Assembly (NCBI RefSeq): GCF_003718735.1
Contig: NZ_CP033460.1
Location: forward strand, 2,604,001 to 2,668,000
DNA from: Staphylococcus debuckii
GTDB taxonomy: Bacteria > Bacillota > Bacilli > Staphylococcales > Staphylococcaceae
Length of the DNA stretch: 64,000 nt
Direction of reading: 5' to 3'
The notes beneath the pieces were generated by a model that saw nothing but the letters and a program-made list of their open reading frames with translations, made no database searches and had not been told where the DNA came from. Below, piece after piece: positions 42,352 through 52,149 of the stretch; the first letter of the stretch is position 1, and every line of letters begins with the position of its first letter. Position numbers and translations under genes: made by a program.

Positions 42352-42380
42352 TTTTTGAAAAAGAAAACTTTGGAGAGCTG
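42352..42380 (-). repeat. Copy 5 of a dispersed intergenic motif
   Basis: On the minus strand it reads ctctccaaagttttc then tttttcaaaaaa, matching the core at 40646. With the copy at 2401 it shares the flank aaaagtgccttt. Confidence 0.4.
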
Positions 42381-42522
42381 AAAAGCAGTCAAAAGTGCCT
42401 TTGCAGTTTGGTTGGCCAAATACGCGCGCCAGCCTATAGTTCACTTGCTATTCTACCAAATTATCGGCCTATATTTCTATCGTCTGCTTGACTGATTTAT
42501 TAAGTTATGTCGTCATTTCGCT

Positions 42523-42822
42523 TTATTTAGCAAATAATAATACGATTAAAACAAGGTACACAATCGCCATAAATACAAACCGCCAAACTGTAGGTTGCGG
42601 TGTTAATAATTTGCGGTCTGACCAAGTTGCCCAAAAGTATGAAATCAAACCGATGGCTACCAATATTTTCAAAACAACATTGGGTACAAAAACATTGATG
42701 CACGACACAATTACGAGTACCCCGCAAATCACCGTGGTACGTTTAGAAATAGTTTTAAAGCCTTGATCCAAAAGTGTACATATAAACGCGATAAATACAA
42801 TGCTGAAAATTGTCGAATTCAT
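42523..42822 (-). CDS. 99-aa membrane protein
   Basis: A 99-aa protein with four hydrophobic helices (about 3-20, 30-48, 50-70, 78-98) and few charged residues, beginning MNSTIFSIVFIAFICTL. The ATG at 42822 has gagagg about ten bases ahead; a longer frame from 42840 has no better site. It is a single gene between tadA and a HAD gene on the same strand. I do not recognise the family. It is probably an unnamed staphylococcal membrane protein. Confidence 0.6.
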   Translation of the reverse strand: MNSTIFSIVFIAFICTLLDQGFKTISKRTTVICGVLVIVSCINVFVPNVVLKILVAIGLISYFWATWSDRKLLTPQPTVWRFVFMAIVYLVLIVLLFAK

Positions 42823-42895
42823 GATGCATAACCCTCTCAAGATGTGATTTTTATAAGCTATAACGTTATTTTTATTGTAATTATACCACGCAAAT

Positions 42896-44058
<1,163 letters not shown>

Positions 44059-44066
<8 letters not shown>

Positions 44067-44721
44067 TTACGGTATCCCTCAAGATGCAGTGATTACAATT
44101 GCAGGTACCGTAGGCGTCGGCAAGTCTAGTCTGACACGCGCCCTTGCAAAAAAATTAAATTTCCGCACTTCTTTTGAAAATGTGGACCATAACCCTTATT
44201 TAGATAAATTCTATGATGACTTCGAACGTTGGAGTTTTCATCTGCAAATTTATTTCTTAGCTGAACGTTTTAAAGAACAAAAGCGTATGTTTGAATACGG
44301 CGGCGGTTTCATCCAAGACCGTTCCATTTATGAAGACGTTGATATCTTCGCAAAAATGCATGAAGAACAAGGTACGATGTCTCAAGAAGACTTCAAAACC
44401 TACTCTCAACTCTTTGATGCGATGGTTATGACACCTTATTTCCCTAAACCAGACGTTTTAGTATATCTAGAGTGTGATTATGATGAAGTGATTGATCGTA
44501 TCCATCAACGTGGCCGTCAAATGGAAATTGATACAGATCCTGAGTATTGGAAGAAATTATTCCGCCGTTACGATGAGTGGATTTATAACTTCAATGCTTG
44601 TCCTGTCGTGCGCGTTAACATTAATGAATATGATTTGCACGAAAGTTTAGATACACTTGATCCTGTATTAGATAAAATCGCTAATATTATTAAAATACAT
44701 CGTGAAGTCGATCCGAGATAA
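44059..44721 (+). CDS. dck: Deoxyadenosine/deoxycytidine kinase
   Basis: A 220-aa paralogue of Dgk that phosphorylates deoxyadenosine and deoxycytidine. P-loop GTVGVGKSSLTRALA, NVDHNPYLDKFYDDFERWSFHLQIYFLAERFKEQ, QDRSIYEDVDIFAKM (ERS-like arginine) and the lid HQRGRQME are present. It overlaps the end of dgk by eight bases, as in Bacillus. A terminator follows at 44726-44757. Confidence 0.93.
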
Positions 44722-44725
44722 ATAT

Positions 44726-44757
44726 AAAGCAATGAGAAAAGACATTCTCATTGCTTT
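44726..44757 (+). terminator. dgk-dck terminator
   Basis: Twelve-base arms aaagcaatgaga and tctcattgcttt followed by tta. Convergent with the HAD gene beyond. Confidence 0.85.
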
Positions 44758-44767
44758 TTAATTTAGT

Positions 44768-45580
44768 CTATTTTATTTCTTTTAAATATTTCTTTACTTC
44801 ATCATTCAAACCGTGGTAATATTCATATTTAGTATTTGGAAACTGTGCTTTCATTTCATCATCTGTACTGTTAGACATGACGAATGGATGTCCGATATAG
44901 CTTAAATAAGTTTCATCATTACCGCTATCTCCAAATCCTAAGACTTCAGATGCTGGAATATCAAATAAATCCAGCAAATATTTCACTGCGAATAACTTGC
45001 CGGCATTCTTAGGCGTGAAGTTCACATCATAAGCATCTTCAGGGTCTCCGGCTAACGGATTCGTCTTATTGAAATGAACTGCATAATCATAAGAGGCCGC
45101 TTCTTTCTGCAAATTCTCTAACATTTTTATATCTTCATCTTGGTCACCTTGTGAATCAAAATAATATTCGTACAAAGTTTCTTTATCTCTATATTCTCGT
45201 TGCGGTTGAAGTTTCACATCATACTTTTGTTCAAAGTTATCAATAATTTCATCGACTTTTTCTTTAGTGAAAGGTGCTTCAGAAACCGCTTCTTCATATT
45301 CTTTATATTCTTGATACTCACCTTGATCATCTAATTGATACATCTGAGAACATAAATCTGAAAAGATATATTGCGGTTTGAATTCCATCTCAGCTTTTTC
45401 CATTTTCTTCAAGATATTCGGAAAAATACTGCCAGATAAGAATGCTGTAATGACGCCATCTTCTTTCACCGCTTGTGTAAGCGTCTCTTCTAAATCACGT
45501 AAATCGGGAATATCTTCTTTTGTCGTCGCATGTTTATAATAAGTTTCGTCAAAGTCAAATAGAATTAAGTGATGTTTCAT
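44768..45580 (-). CDS. HAD-IIB hydrolase with glutamate-rich cap
   Basis: A 270-aa HAD phosphatase. Motif I is LFDFDETYY (7-15), motif II AFLSGSIFPN, motif III LGFGDSGNDETYL near 215-228. The cap is acidic (EYQEYKEYEEAVSEAP). Substrate unknown. It is followed, on the same strand, by a hypothetical gene and another HAD gene just upstream, so the three may be one unit. Confidence 0.85.
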   Translation of the reverse strand: MKHHLILFDFDETYYKHATTKEDIPDLRDLEETLTQAVKEDGVITAFLSGSIFPNILKKMEKAEMEFKPQYIFSDLCSQMYQLDDQGEYQEYKEYEEAVSEAPFTKEKVDEIIDNFEQKYDVKLQPQREYRDKETLYEYYFDSQGDQDEDIKMLENLQKEAASYDYAVHFNKTNPLAGDPEDAYDVNFTPKNAGKLFAVKYLLDLFDIPASEVLGFGDSGNDETYLSYIGHPFVMSNSTDDEMKAQFPNTKYEYYHGLNDEVKKYLKEIK

Positions 45581-45604
45581 CGTCGTATCCTCCTTTAAAG
45601 TGAA

Positions 45605-46012
45605 CTACTCTAAATCATTACGATAAATCACTGGTTCATAGTCATCTTCTTCCACAGGTTTGCTGTAATAATCTTCATCTGTTTCTTTCAAACCGTACGC
45701 TTCCGCTTTATCCGCTTCGCTAGTTCCAATATAACTTTGTCCTTGTGCATCATAATACAAATCAAACAACGTGCCGCCATAACGGGCTTCATGTTTAATC
45801 TCATACAGCGCCTCGACCTCTGTGCGTTTGACCTCTTTATAATAAAGCGTATGCGTCGTATGTTTGGTGGTTTGCACGTCGAATCCTAACGCGGCTGCTT
45901 TCGGATTTTCTGTCACTAATTTTAATTTAGAACCGAAATCATTCAGTACCCGAAAGACTTCTCCTTGATATTCTGCGTAACGTCCATCTACTATGGTGCG
46001 TTGGTCTGCCAT
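45605..46012 (-). CDS. 135-aa conserved hypothetical protein
   Basis: A 135-aa soluble protein, beginning MADQRTIVDGRYAEYQGEVFRVL with alternating strands, an aromatic-rich middle and a long acidic tail (ETDEDYYSKPVEEDDYEP). The ATG at 46012 has gaggtga about six bases ahead; ATG at 46033 is without such a site. It lies between two HAD genes on the same strand. I do not recognise a family; it appears to be a staphylococcal orphan family. Confidence 0.6.
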   Translation of the reverse strand: MADQRTIVDGRYAEYQGEVFRVLNDFGSKLKLVTENPKAAALGFDVQTTKHTTHTLYYKEVKRTEVEALYEIKHEARYGGTLFDLYYDAQGQSYIGTSEADKAEAYGLKETDEDYYSKPVEEDDYEPVIYRNDLE

Positions 46013-46052
46013 TTCATTCACCTCTGTTTTCAAAAAGAACTGCTGTTAACAG

Positions 46053-46775
46053 TTATGCTTCTCTCCCGTTTTTCTTTTCCAAAATTTCTACAGCTTCGGG
46101 AGCTGACTGCACGACGTAATCTGCGTGCTGCAATTCGTGCTCTTGGCCTACTCCGGTCAATACGCCAATTGAAAGGCCTAATTCTGCGTTAATTGCAGTT
46201 TGAATATCGTTTGGCGAATCGCCGACGATTGCAATTTCGTCTGCCTTCAAGTCAGGTGCATGGTCAAAGAGCGGTCGCAGTACTTCTGGATTAGGTTTCT
46301 CTGCAGCGTTGGCTTCGGTTGATATAATGAAGTCAAAGAAGGCCTCTGTGTTTGTGGCTTCAATGAATTGTTCTGTCCCTTTTTTCGTATCACTGGTAAG
46401 AATGCCGATTTGAAAACCAGCATCTTTAAGTGTATCGAGTGCATCTGTCATGCCTTCAATCCATTTAATTTCCGGAACGCGGTGGTCTATCAAGTATTGG
46501 CTGGTTTGCCGTGTCCACTCGGATACATCTTCTCCGGCTAAAGCATTGAAGTTCTGAATAATCTCATCTAAAGAACCGCATGCCATTGGAGTACCTGGCA
46601 ATACTTGATCTTGTTCTTTATCTACCCCTAAAGTTTTATAAGCATGCTCTGCATTTTCAGGAGAAATATAGCGTTCTACAAATTCATCGACCATTTGAAT
46701 GCCGACTTTCATCCAACTCATATCAAAGTCAATCAACGTACCATCTTTATCAAATAATATCCATTTCAAAGCCAT
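46053..46775 (-). CDS. HAD-IA phosphatase, phosphoglycolate-phosphatase-like
   Basis: A 240-aa HAD protein. Motif I is LFDKDGTLID (7-16), motif II GILTSDTKKGTEQFIEAT, Lys in AEKPNPEVLRP, motif III AIVGDSPNDIQTA near 185-197. It has a helical cap of the IA type. It resembles phosphoglycolate phosphatases, but that does not fix the substrate. It sits upstream of the 135-aa gene. Confidence 0.87.
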   Translation of the reverse strand: MALKWILFDKDGTLIDFDMSWMKVGIQMVDEFVERYISPENAEHAYKTLGVDKEQDQVLPGTPMACGSLDEIIQNFNALAGEDVSEWTRQTSQYLIDHRVPEIKWIEGMTDALDTLKDAGFQIGILTSDTKKGTEQFIEATNTEAFFDFIISTEANAAEKPNPEVLRPLFDHAPDLKADEIAIVGDSPNDIQTAINAELGLSIGVLTGVGQEHELQHADYVVQSAPEAVEILEKKNGREA

Positions 46776-46869
46776 CTGTTAACACACTTCTTTCTGTTTA
46801 CTTTCGTTTTTTGTATGAGCACATCTGAACCCTAATGTTCGGATGCTCTCTTTGATATAACACTTATAT

Positions 46870-47256
46870 TTATTCTTTTCCCTTTTCTGAGGGATTATTC
46901 GGCAAGGTTCTTACAAAGGTAAATAGGACGACCGTTTGAATGATGACCATAACCAGCAAAGTGATTCGAATATAAAAGTTATTGATAATCAAAATGGAAA
47001 ATCCCATAAGAATATATAAGCTTATTAGGATTTTAAACTTTTTCTTTAAAGTAAATCCTCTGTCTCTTTTGAAGCTTTCCACATATTCATCGTAAATCTT
47101 CGTGTTGACCAACCAATGGTTGAATTTTTCCGAACTTCTGGAAAAGCACAACGCAGCTAGTAATAAAAATGGCGTGGTCGGCAATAAAGGGACGACAATG
47201 CCTATAAATCCTACGACAGCGAAGATAAGGCCGAGTGTAATGAGCAAATATTTCAT
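46870..47256 (-). CDS. DUF454 (YbaN-type) membrane protein
   Basis: A 128-aa inner-membrane protein of three to four helices. LGLIFAVVGFIGIVVPLLPTTPFLLLAALCFSRSSEKFNHWLV is the DUF454 signature; the RDRG loop near residue 70 is also typical. The tail is charged. Function is unknown. It is a single gene, downstream of ilvE and separated from it by the ilvE terminator at 47318. Confidence 0.85.
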   Translation of the reverse strand: MKYLLITLGLIFAVVGFIGIVVPLLPTTPFLLLAALCFSRSSEKFNHWLVNTKIYDEYVESFKRDRGFTLKKKFKILISLYILMGFSILIINNFYIRITLLVMVIIQTVVLFTFVRTLPNNPSEKGKE

Positions 47257-47317
47257 TCAAGCACCTCTAATTGATAATTGATTTCAATTATAGCAAAAAA
47301 CTGCTGCGAAAGAAAAA

Positions 47318-47357
47318 AACAGGCCATCTGCTGTCACGAGCAGCTTCTGACCTGTTT
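47318..47357 (-). terminator. ilvE terminator
   Basis: Arms aacagg and cctgtt with an inner gctg/cagc stem, then on the minus strand a run of seven T. It lies after the ilvE stop. Confidence 0.75.
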
Positions 47358-47409
47358 CAACTTCAAAAGATGTTCCATCCTCTATTTATAAAGTATTTAA
47401 AACTTGTGC

Positions 47410-48489
47410 TTAATATTCTGGAACTACGACTCTCCAACCTTGTGGGTCGTCTAATTTACCGCTTTGAATACCAGTGTATTCATCGTATAGACGTTGAGTA
47501 ATTGGACCCGTTTCATTATTATTGATTGTGATTTCACGGTCTTCGTATTTTAAAGTACCCACTGGTGAAATAACTGCAGCTGTACCTGTTCCGAAGACTT
47601 CTTCTAATTCACCTTTATCATAAGACTCTAATAATTCATCAATAGAGATATGACGTTCTTCTACTTCGTAACCTAATTCTTTAGCTAAGGCGATAACTGT
47701 TTTACGTGTAATACCTGGTAAGATACTACCGTTTAACTGAGGTGTTACTAATTTACCGTTTTCTACGAAGAAGATATTCATACTGCCGACTTCTTCAATA
47801 TATTTACGTTCTACACCATCTAACCACAATACTTGGTCATAGCCTTGTTCGTTGGCATTAGATTGTGATAGTAAGCTAGCTGCATAGTTACCTGCAACTT
47901 TAGCGAAACCTACGCCACCGCGTACGGCACGTACATATTCATCTTCGACATAGATACGTGTCGGTTTCAATGAATCTCCGCCGTAATAAGAACCAGATGG
48001 TGATAAGATAATTAATAATTTGTAGTTATTTGCAGGGTGAACACCTAATCCTGCTTCAGTCGCGAAGACAAATGGACGGATATATAAAGATTGTCCTTCT
48101 CCTTCTGGTACCCAATCGCGTTCAACGTCTACTAATTGTTTCAAGCCTTCTAATAACTCTTCTTCATCAATTTGAGGCATTTCTAAACGATCGAGTGATT
48201 GATTGATACGCGCGAAGTTTTGATCAGGTCTGAATAACACAACTTCCCCATTGTGTTTATAAGCTTTCAAACCTTCGAATACAAGTTGACCATAATGAAG
48301 CCCTTGTGCAGCCGGATCTAATTCAATCGGTGCATAAGGTGTAATCTTCAAATCATGCCAACCGCCTTTTTCGCTATCGTAGTCATAACTTAACATGTAA
48401 TCTGTGAAGTGTTGACCAAACCCTAAATTTTTCGGATCTGGTTTTTGTTTTAATTCTTCACGTTTTTCGAATTTTACTTTTTCTGACAT
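47410..48489 (-). CDS. ilvE: Branched-chain-amino-acid aminotransferase
   Basis: A 359-aa class IV PLP enzyme that interconverts Leu, Ile and Val with their keto acids. The PLP lysine is Lys197 in [15 protein letters not shown], with [10 protein letters not shown] and [10 protein letters not shown] as further family signs. The length is that of the Gram-positive long form. It has a strong promoter at 48536-48564, a CodY-like box just upstream of it and a palindrome at the start site, so it is probably turned off by CodY when Ile and GTP are abundant. Confidence 0.96.
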   Translation of the reverse strand: MSEKVKFEKREELKQKPDPKNLGFGQHFTDYMLSYDYDSEKGGWHDLKITPYAPIELDPAAQGLHYGQLVFEGLKAYKHNGEVVLFRPDQNFARINQSLDRLEMPQIDEEELLEGLKQLVDVERDWVPEGEGQSLYIRPFVFATEAGLGVHPANNYKLLIILSPSGSYYGGDSLKPTRIYVEDEYVRAVRGGVGFAKVAGNYAASLLSQSNANEQGYDQVLWLDGVERKYIEEVGSMNIFFVENGKLVTPQLNGSILPGITRKTVIALAKELGYEVEERHISIDELLESYDKGELEEVFGTGTAAVISPVGTLKYEDREITINNNETGPITQRLYDEYTGIQSGKLDDPQGWRVVVPEY

Positions 48490-48520
48490 GATTGTGCCTC
48501 CTATAATAAATACTTAATAA

Positions 48521-48581
48521 AGTGTTAACACTCAAATTATAGCAATCTCGCTCGCGGTATTCAATGAGTTTTTAGAAAATT
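48521..48581 (-). promoter_or_regulatory. ilvE promoter with CodY-like box and palindrome
   Basis: On the minus strand -35 TTGAAT (48559-48564) and -10 TATAAT (48536-48541) are 17 bases apart. Immediately upstream AATTTTCTAAAAACT (48567-48581) fits the CodY consensus in 13 of 15 positions. The perfect palindrome AGTGTTAACACT (48521-48532) covers the expected start site and may be a second operator. Confidence 0.7.
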
Positions 48582-48826
48582 TAAAAAACACTACTATAAT
48601 TTGAACCCTTTAAAGCCCTATCATTATTCTATATGCACTGCGGGAATGCAAACGGAAGCGGTTCTCTTTAAGACTTTAACAAAAAGACAGGCACATAATA
48701 TTTCTAAGCCCTCACAAGAAATACTACATTGCCTGTCTTTAATTTATATTTTGTTATATCCAACTCGTCTATTTTAGAAACTTGTACCCTCTTTTCACAA
48801 GTTACTGTGTAATGACTCAATAAGCC
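48582..48826. other. Gap between ilvE promoter and tdh
   Basis: The 337-base gap contains the ilvE promoter and the tdh terminator at 48683-48740. The remainder has no ORF. Confidence 0.5.
48683..48740 (-). terminator. tdh terminator
   Basis: Eleven-base arms aaagacaggca and tgcctgtcttt with an inner tatttct/agaaata stem; ttttt follows on the minus strand. Confidence 0.82.
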
Positions 48827-49789
48827 TTAATGTTGTGTGGCAGCGTCTTTCTCTTGAATACCTTCTAACATCGCTACTGTCATTGCGTCTAAGTCATATT
48901 GAGGTTTGAATCCCCATTCGTCTGCAGAACAGCTGACATCGATACGGTCTGGCCAGCTATCAGCAATACCTTGACGCACTGGATCGACATCGTAATTCAT
49001 TTCGAAATCAGGAATATGTTTACGGATGGATTCCGCAATTTCTTCTGGTTCAAAGCTCATACCGCTTAAATTATAAGCACAGCGATGTTTAATCTTGTCT
49101 CCATCCGCTTCCATCAACTTGATAATAGCATCAATGGCATCGTCCATAAACATCATATCCATATATGTGCCTTTATCGATAAAGCTTGTATATTTGCCAT
49201 TACGCAAAGCTTCGAAATAAATTTCTACTGCATAATCTGTTGTGCCGCCGCCTGGTTCTTTAACGTAAGAAATCAAGCCAGGGAAACGTACGCTGCGTGT
49301 GTCGACGCCAAATTTACTATTATAATATTCACATAACAATTCACCCGAAACTTTATTGACCCCATACATTGAAGTTGGACGTTGAATCGTTAATGCTGGC
49401 GTTTTATCTTTAGGAGTTGTAGGTCCAAATGCGCCAATTGAACTTGGTGTAAAGAATTGCAAGTTATACTCACGTGCAACCTCTAAAGCATTGACCAATC
49501 CACCCATGTTAATATTCCAAGCTAATAACGGATTCTTTTCTGCTGTAGCAGATAAAAGTGCCGCCATATGCATCATCGCATCAGGTTTGAATTCTGCTGC
49601 AACTTCTTCCATACGATTGATATCTGTAACATCTAAAAGCGCAAACGGTCCATCCTTAATTGGAGAATCCGCTTCCGGCTCTCTGATATCCGTAGCCAAA
49701 ACATTCTCTTCTCCATAAATCTCACGACATTTCAATACAAGTTCCGTACCGATTTGGCCAAGTGCGCCAGTAATCATAATTCTTTCCAT
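48827..49789 (-). CDS. tdh: L-threonine dehydrogenase, SDR/epimerase type
   Basis: A 320-aa extended-SDR protein with Rossmann [12 protein letters not shown], a catalytic [15 protein letters not shown] (Tyr and Lys), and the tail [21 protein letters not shown], which is characteristic of the SDR threonine dehydrogenases. It oxidises threonine to 2-amino-3-ketobutyrate, which kbl (52150) cleaves. The ATG at 49789 follows gagggg by nine bases. A CcpA-like cre sits at 49920. The enzyme class fits well; annotation as NAD-dependent epimerase would be the general alternative. Confidence 0.82.
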   Translation of the reverse strand: MERIMITGALGQIGTELVLKCREIYGEENVLATDIREPEADSPIKDGPFALLDVTDINRMEEVAAEFKPDAMMHMAALLSATAEKNPLLAWNINMGGLVNALEVAREYNLQFFTPSSIGAFGPTTPKDKTPALTIQRPTSMYGVNKVSGELLCEYYNSKFGVDTRSVRFPGLISYVKEPGGGTTDYAVEIYFEALRNGKYTSFIDKGTYMDMMFMDDAIDAIIKLMEADGDKIKHRCAYNLSGMSFEPEEIAESIRKHIPDFEMNYDVDPVRQGIADSWPDRIDVSCSADEWGFKPQYDLDAMTVAMLEGIQEKDAATQH

Positions 49790-49919
49790 GCCATTCATCC
49801 CCTCAAAAAAGTTCGTAGTAAATAAACATGGTGTATTTCTGAGATGTACATTCTGTCATTATTTGTATATATTCTACTATAATTCCTTACTATTGTATAT
49901 ACCATACGTACAAAAATAA

Positions 49920-49933
49920 GTAAAGCGCTTACA
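49920..49933 (-). promoter_or_regulatory. cre-like site upstream of tdh
   Basis: On the minus strand TGTAAGCGCTTTAC matches TGWAANCGNTNWCA in 12 of 14 positions, with the AAGCGCTT palindromic core. It is about 130 bases before tdh; carbon control of amino-acid breakdown would be usual. Confidence 0.45.
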
Positions 49934-49998
49934 TTTAAAATTGCAATTTTTCATCTAGAAATTAATTTTACTTTCGTTTTCATCCTTTTTTTGAAGCA

Positions 49999-50460
49999 TT
50001 ATAATATTTTGCGACTATACTGACGTAAATTTTCATAACCTTCTTTTTCATAAAAGAAAGCTGCAGAAAGATTCTTATCCCAATAATCTAACTCTACCGT
50101 TTGGCATCCCTGCTGCTGAGCAAAAGTTTCCGCAAAGGTCATCAAAGCGTGACCATGTCCTTGTTGACGATATTCTGCTTCAATACTTAATTGGTGAATA
50201 TACAACGACTTCATTCCGTAACGAAAAGGAGTTTCCATTAATGAGATAATTTGAAACCAAATATAACCGATAGCTTCTGTACCTTGATATACTGCGTAGA
50301 AATACTGATCTTCTCTTTCTAATAACTTTTGAAAGAAATCTAAGCTGTCTAAATAATTAAAAGGCTTAAAAATATCCGGATAAGCCTTGGCATGCAAGCT
50401 ATGGACCGCTTCATTCAATCTTGCTAAAACGGCAGCATCTCTACATACTTTTATTTCCAT
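49999..50460 (-). CDS. GNAT-family acetyltransferase
   Basis: A 153-aa GNAT protein. MEIKVCRDAAVLARLNEAVHSLHAKAYPDIF is an N-terminal pattern of small GNATs, and the acetyl-CoA loop IEAEYRQQGHGHALMTFAE (near 92-110) is Q-x-x-G-x-G-like, followed by ELDYWDKNLSAAFFYEKEGYE. The acceptor is unknown. The ATG at 50460 has aaggtga six bases ahead; GTG at 50469 overlaps that site. It lies 15 bases after another GNAT gene, so the two are a pair. Confidence 0.83.
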   Translation of the reverse strand: MEIKVCRDAAVLARLNEAVHSLHAKAYPDIFKPFNYLDSLDFFQKLLEREDQYFYAVYQGTEAIGYIWFQIISLMETPFRYGMKSLYIHQLSIEAEYRQQGHGHALMTFAETFAQQQGCQTVELDYWDKNLSAAFFYEKEGYENLRQYSRKIL

Positions 50461-50475
50461 TACTTTCACCTTCTT

Positions 50476-50979
50476 TTATTGATCCGTTGAGACTAGAAAC
50501 CTTCTTACTGTTTCTCCATCTATAACTACACTTTCTAATTCTTGCGTATGAAAAGCTAATATCGTTTTAGCAGAAGCAATATTACTTTTATCGCATGTCA
50601 CAAGTGCATTAGGGACACCATGTTGATTTAAAAATTCAAGTCCTGCTTTCAACAAACTCTTCGCATAGCCTTGTCTTCGATAGTCAGGACGAACGCCATA
50701 ACCGATATGACCTCCGATACGTTTTAAATGCTCATTGAGATGATGTCTTATGTTGACTGAACCAATAATTTTATCTTTAACCAAAAGAAAAAGTGTCGTA
50801 TTTGGAACCCATTCTTTATTTAAAGTACGCTGTTTCAATTCAGAAACCAGCTCTCTGTACGAAGCATAACGCTTAGGATCTATGGCAGTCGGTACGATTG
50901 GTTCTTTTTCCCATGATTTGATATAAGCATCAAAAGCAGCCTCATCTGTTATTTCTAACTCACGTATTTCCACTATCAT
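50476..50979 (-). CDS. GNAT-family acetyltransferase
   Basis: A 167-aa GNAT protein. It has LVKDKIIGSVNIRHHLNE, the acetyl-CoA motif YGVRPDYRRQGYAKSLLKAGLEFL near 93-116 and SAKTILAFH. The layout is like RimI/ribosomal-protein or drug acetylases. Its start shows agggggc only four bases ahead, so the GTG two codons later is also possible. It precedes a second GNAT gene on the same strand. Confidence 0.83.
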   Translation of the reverse strand: MIVEIRELEITDEAAFDAYIKSWEKEPIVPTAIDPKRYASYRELVSELKQRTLNKEWVPNTTLFLLVKDKIIGSVNIRHHLNEHLKRIGGHIGYGVRPDYRRQGYAKSLLKAGLEFLNQHGVPNALVTCDKSNIASAKTILAFHTQELESVVIDGETVRRFLVSTDQ

Positions 50980-51073
50980 ACGCCCCCTTATTTAGTCGCT
51001 TATTGATTTGTCTCTATGTTATCATGATTTTAACAATTTCTTTTATTGAATACATATTCAGGGGGACGCTATC

Positions 51074-52072
51074 ATGTGTACAAGTTTTACTTTTACTTCA
51101 GATTATGATGCAGATTATCTTGCACGTACCATGGATTTTGCTTTTCAATTAAATTCTTTTCCTAAGGTTATGCCACGCGGTTATGAATGGGAAACTGCGA
51201 ATGGCCGTACATTCAACTTCGATTATGGATTTGTGGGCACGGCGATGACGGTAAATGGTGTCGTATTTGCGGATGGCATTAATGAACAAGGCTTGTCCAT
51301 TGCCGTTTTATATTATTCAGGAGAAGCTTCTTATGCGACTTCGACATCTTCTAATAATATTAATTTAGAACCAGAAGAATTTATTGTGTGGTTCTTAGGC
51401 ATGAATGCATCCATTCACGATATGAAGGAAAATATCGATACAGTCCGCTTGCTCAAGCAAGTGAACCCAACTTTAGATAAAGTACCGCCATTACATTTCA
51501 TCGTTACAGATCAAACTGGTCAAAGTGTCGTTATCACACCAGTGGATGGCCAACTCGTCGTCCAAGATAATCCGGTTCAAGTCTTAACTAATAATCCTAG
51601 CTTAGAGTGGCATTATCAGAACTTACGCCAACATACCACATTTAATGTAGAAGCCCCGGCGCCTCAATTATTAGGTATGAAACATATCGAGCCTATCGGA
51701 GTAGAAGCAGGCACTGAACATCTGCCTGGCGGTTACACTTCTCCCGCACGCTTTGTACGGGCTGCTTATTTCCGTCAATTTATTGAAGATACTGAAGATG
51801 ACAATAAACGATTGAATAATATGTTTAAATTGTTAGATACCGTGAGCGTGCCACGCGGGATTATTTTAGATGAAGGCAAACCGCATTACACTCAATATCA
51901 GTGTGTAATGAATTGCAGCAAATTGAAGTACTACTATCGTGATTATTACGGTTCTGATGTTTATACGATTGAATTAACTGAGGAGTTGTTAACAGCAGAA
52001 GAACCGAAGTCTTATACTGTGAAACCTAAATTGAGATTTTCAAATCTAAATGAAGAAGAGGCAGACGCTTAA
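51074..52072 (+). CDS. Ntn-hydrolase, choloylglycine-hydrolase/penicillin V acylase family
   Basis: A 332-aa Ntn hydrolase. The second residue is the nucleophile Cys (MCTSF), exposed after Met removal; Arg18 and Asp21 lie in LARTMDF, with Asn in VLTNNPSLEWH and Arg in TSPARFVRAA as further active-site residues. The family breaks amide bonds of bile salts, penicillin V or N-acyl-homoserine lactones; substrate is not shown. Ribosome site ggggac precedes the ATG. Divergent from the GNATs; convergent with kbl. Confidence 0.88.
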   Translation: MCTSFTFTSDYDADYLARTMDFAFQLNSFPKVMPRGYEWETANGRTFNFDYGFVGTAMTVNGVVFADGINEQGLSIAVLYYSGEASYATSTSSNNINLEPEEFIVWFLGMNASIHDMKENIDTVRLLKQVNPTLDKVPPLHFIVTDQTGQSVVITPVDGQLVVQDNPVQVLTNNPSLEWHYQNLRQHTTFNVEAPAPQLLGMKHIEPIGVEAGTEHLPGGYTSPARFVRAAYFRQFIEDTEDDNKRLNNMFKLLDTVSVPRGIILDEGKPHYTQYQCVMNCSKLKYYYRDYYGSDVYTIELTEELLTAEEPKSYTVKPKLRFSNLNEEEADA

Positions 52073-52098
52073 AAATTAATAAGTATAGAGCGCAGAAA

Positions 52099-52138
52099 AA
52101 GAGGGAACTGAGACAAATTAATGTCGCAGCTCCCTCTT
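52099..52138. terminator. Convergent terminator, Ntn hydrolase and kbl
   Basis: Arms aagaggga-ctg-gaca and tgtc-cag-tccctctt form a stem with small bulges. Five T follow on the minus strand and ctcatgtttta on the plus strand. Confidence 0.78.
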
Positions 52139-52149
52139 CTCATGTTTTA

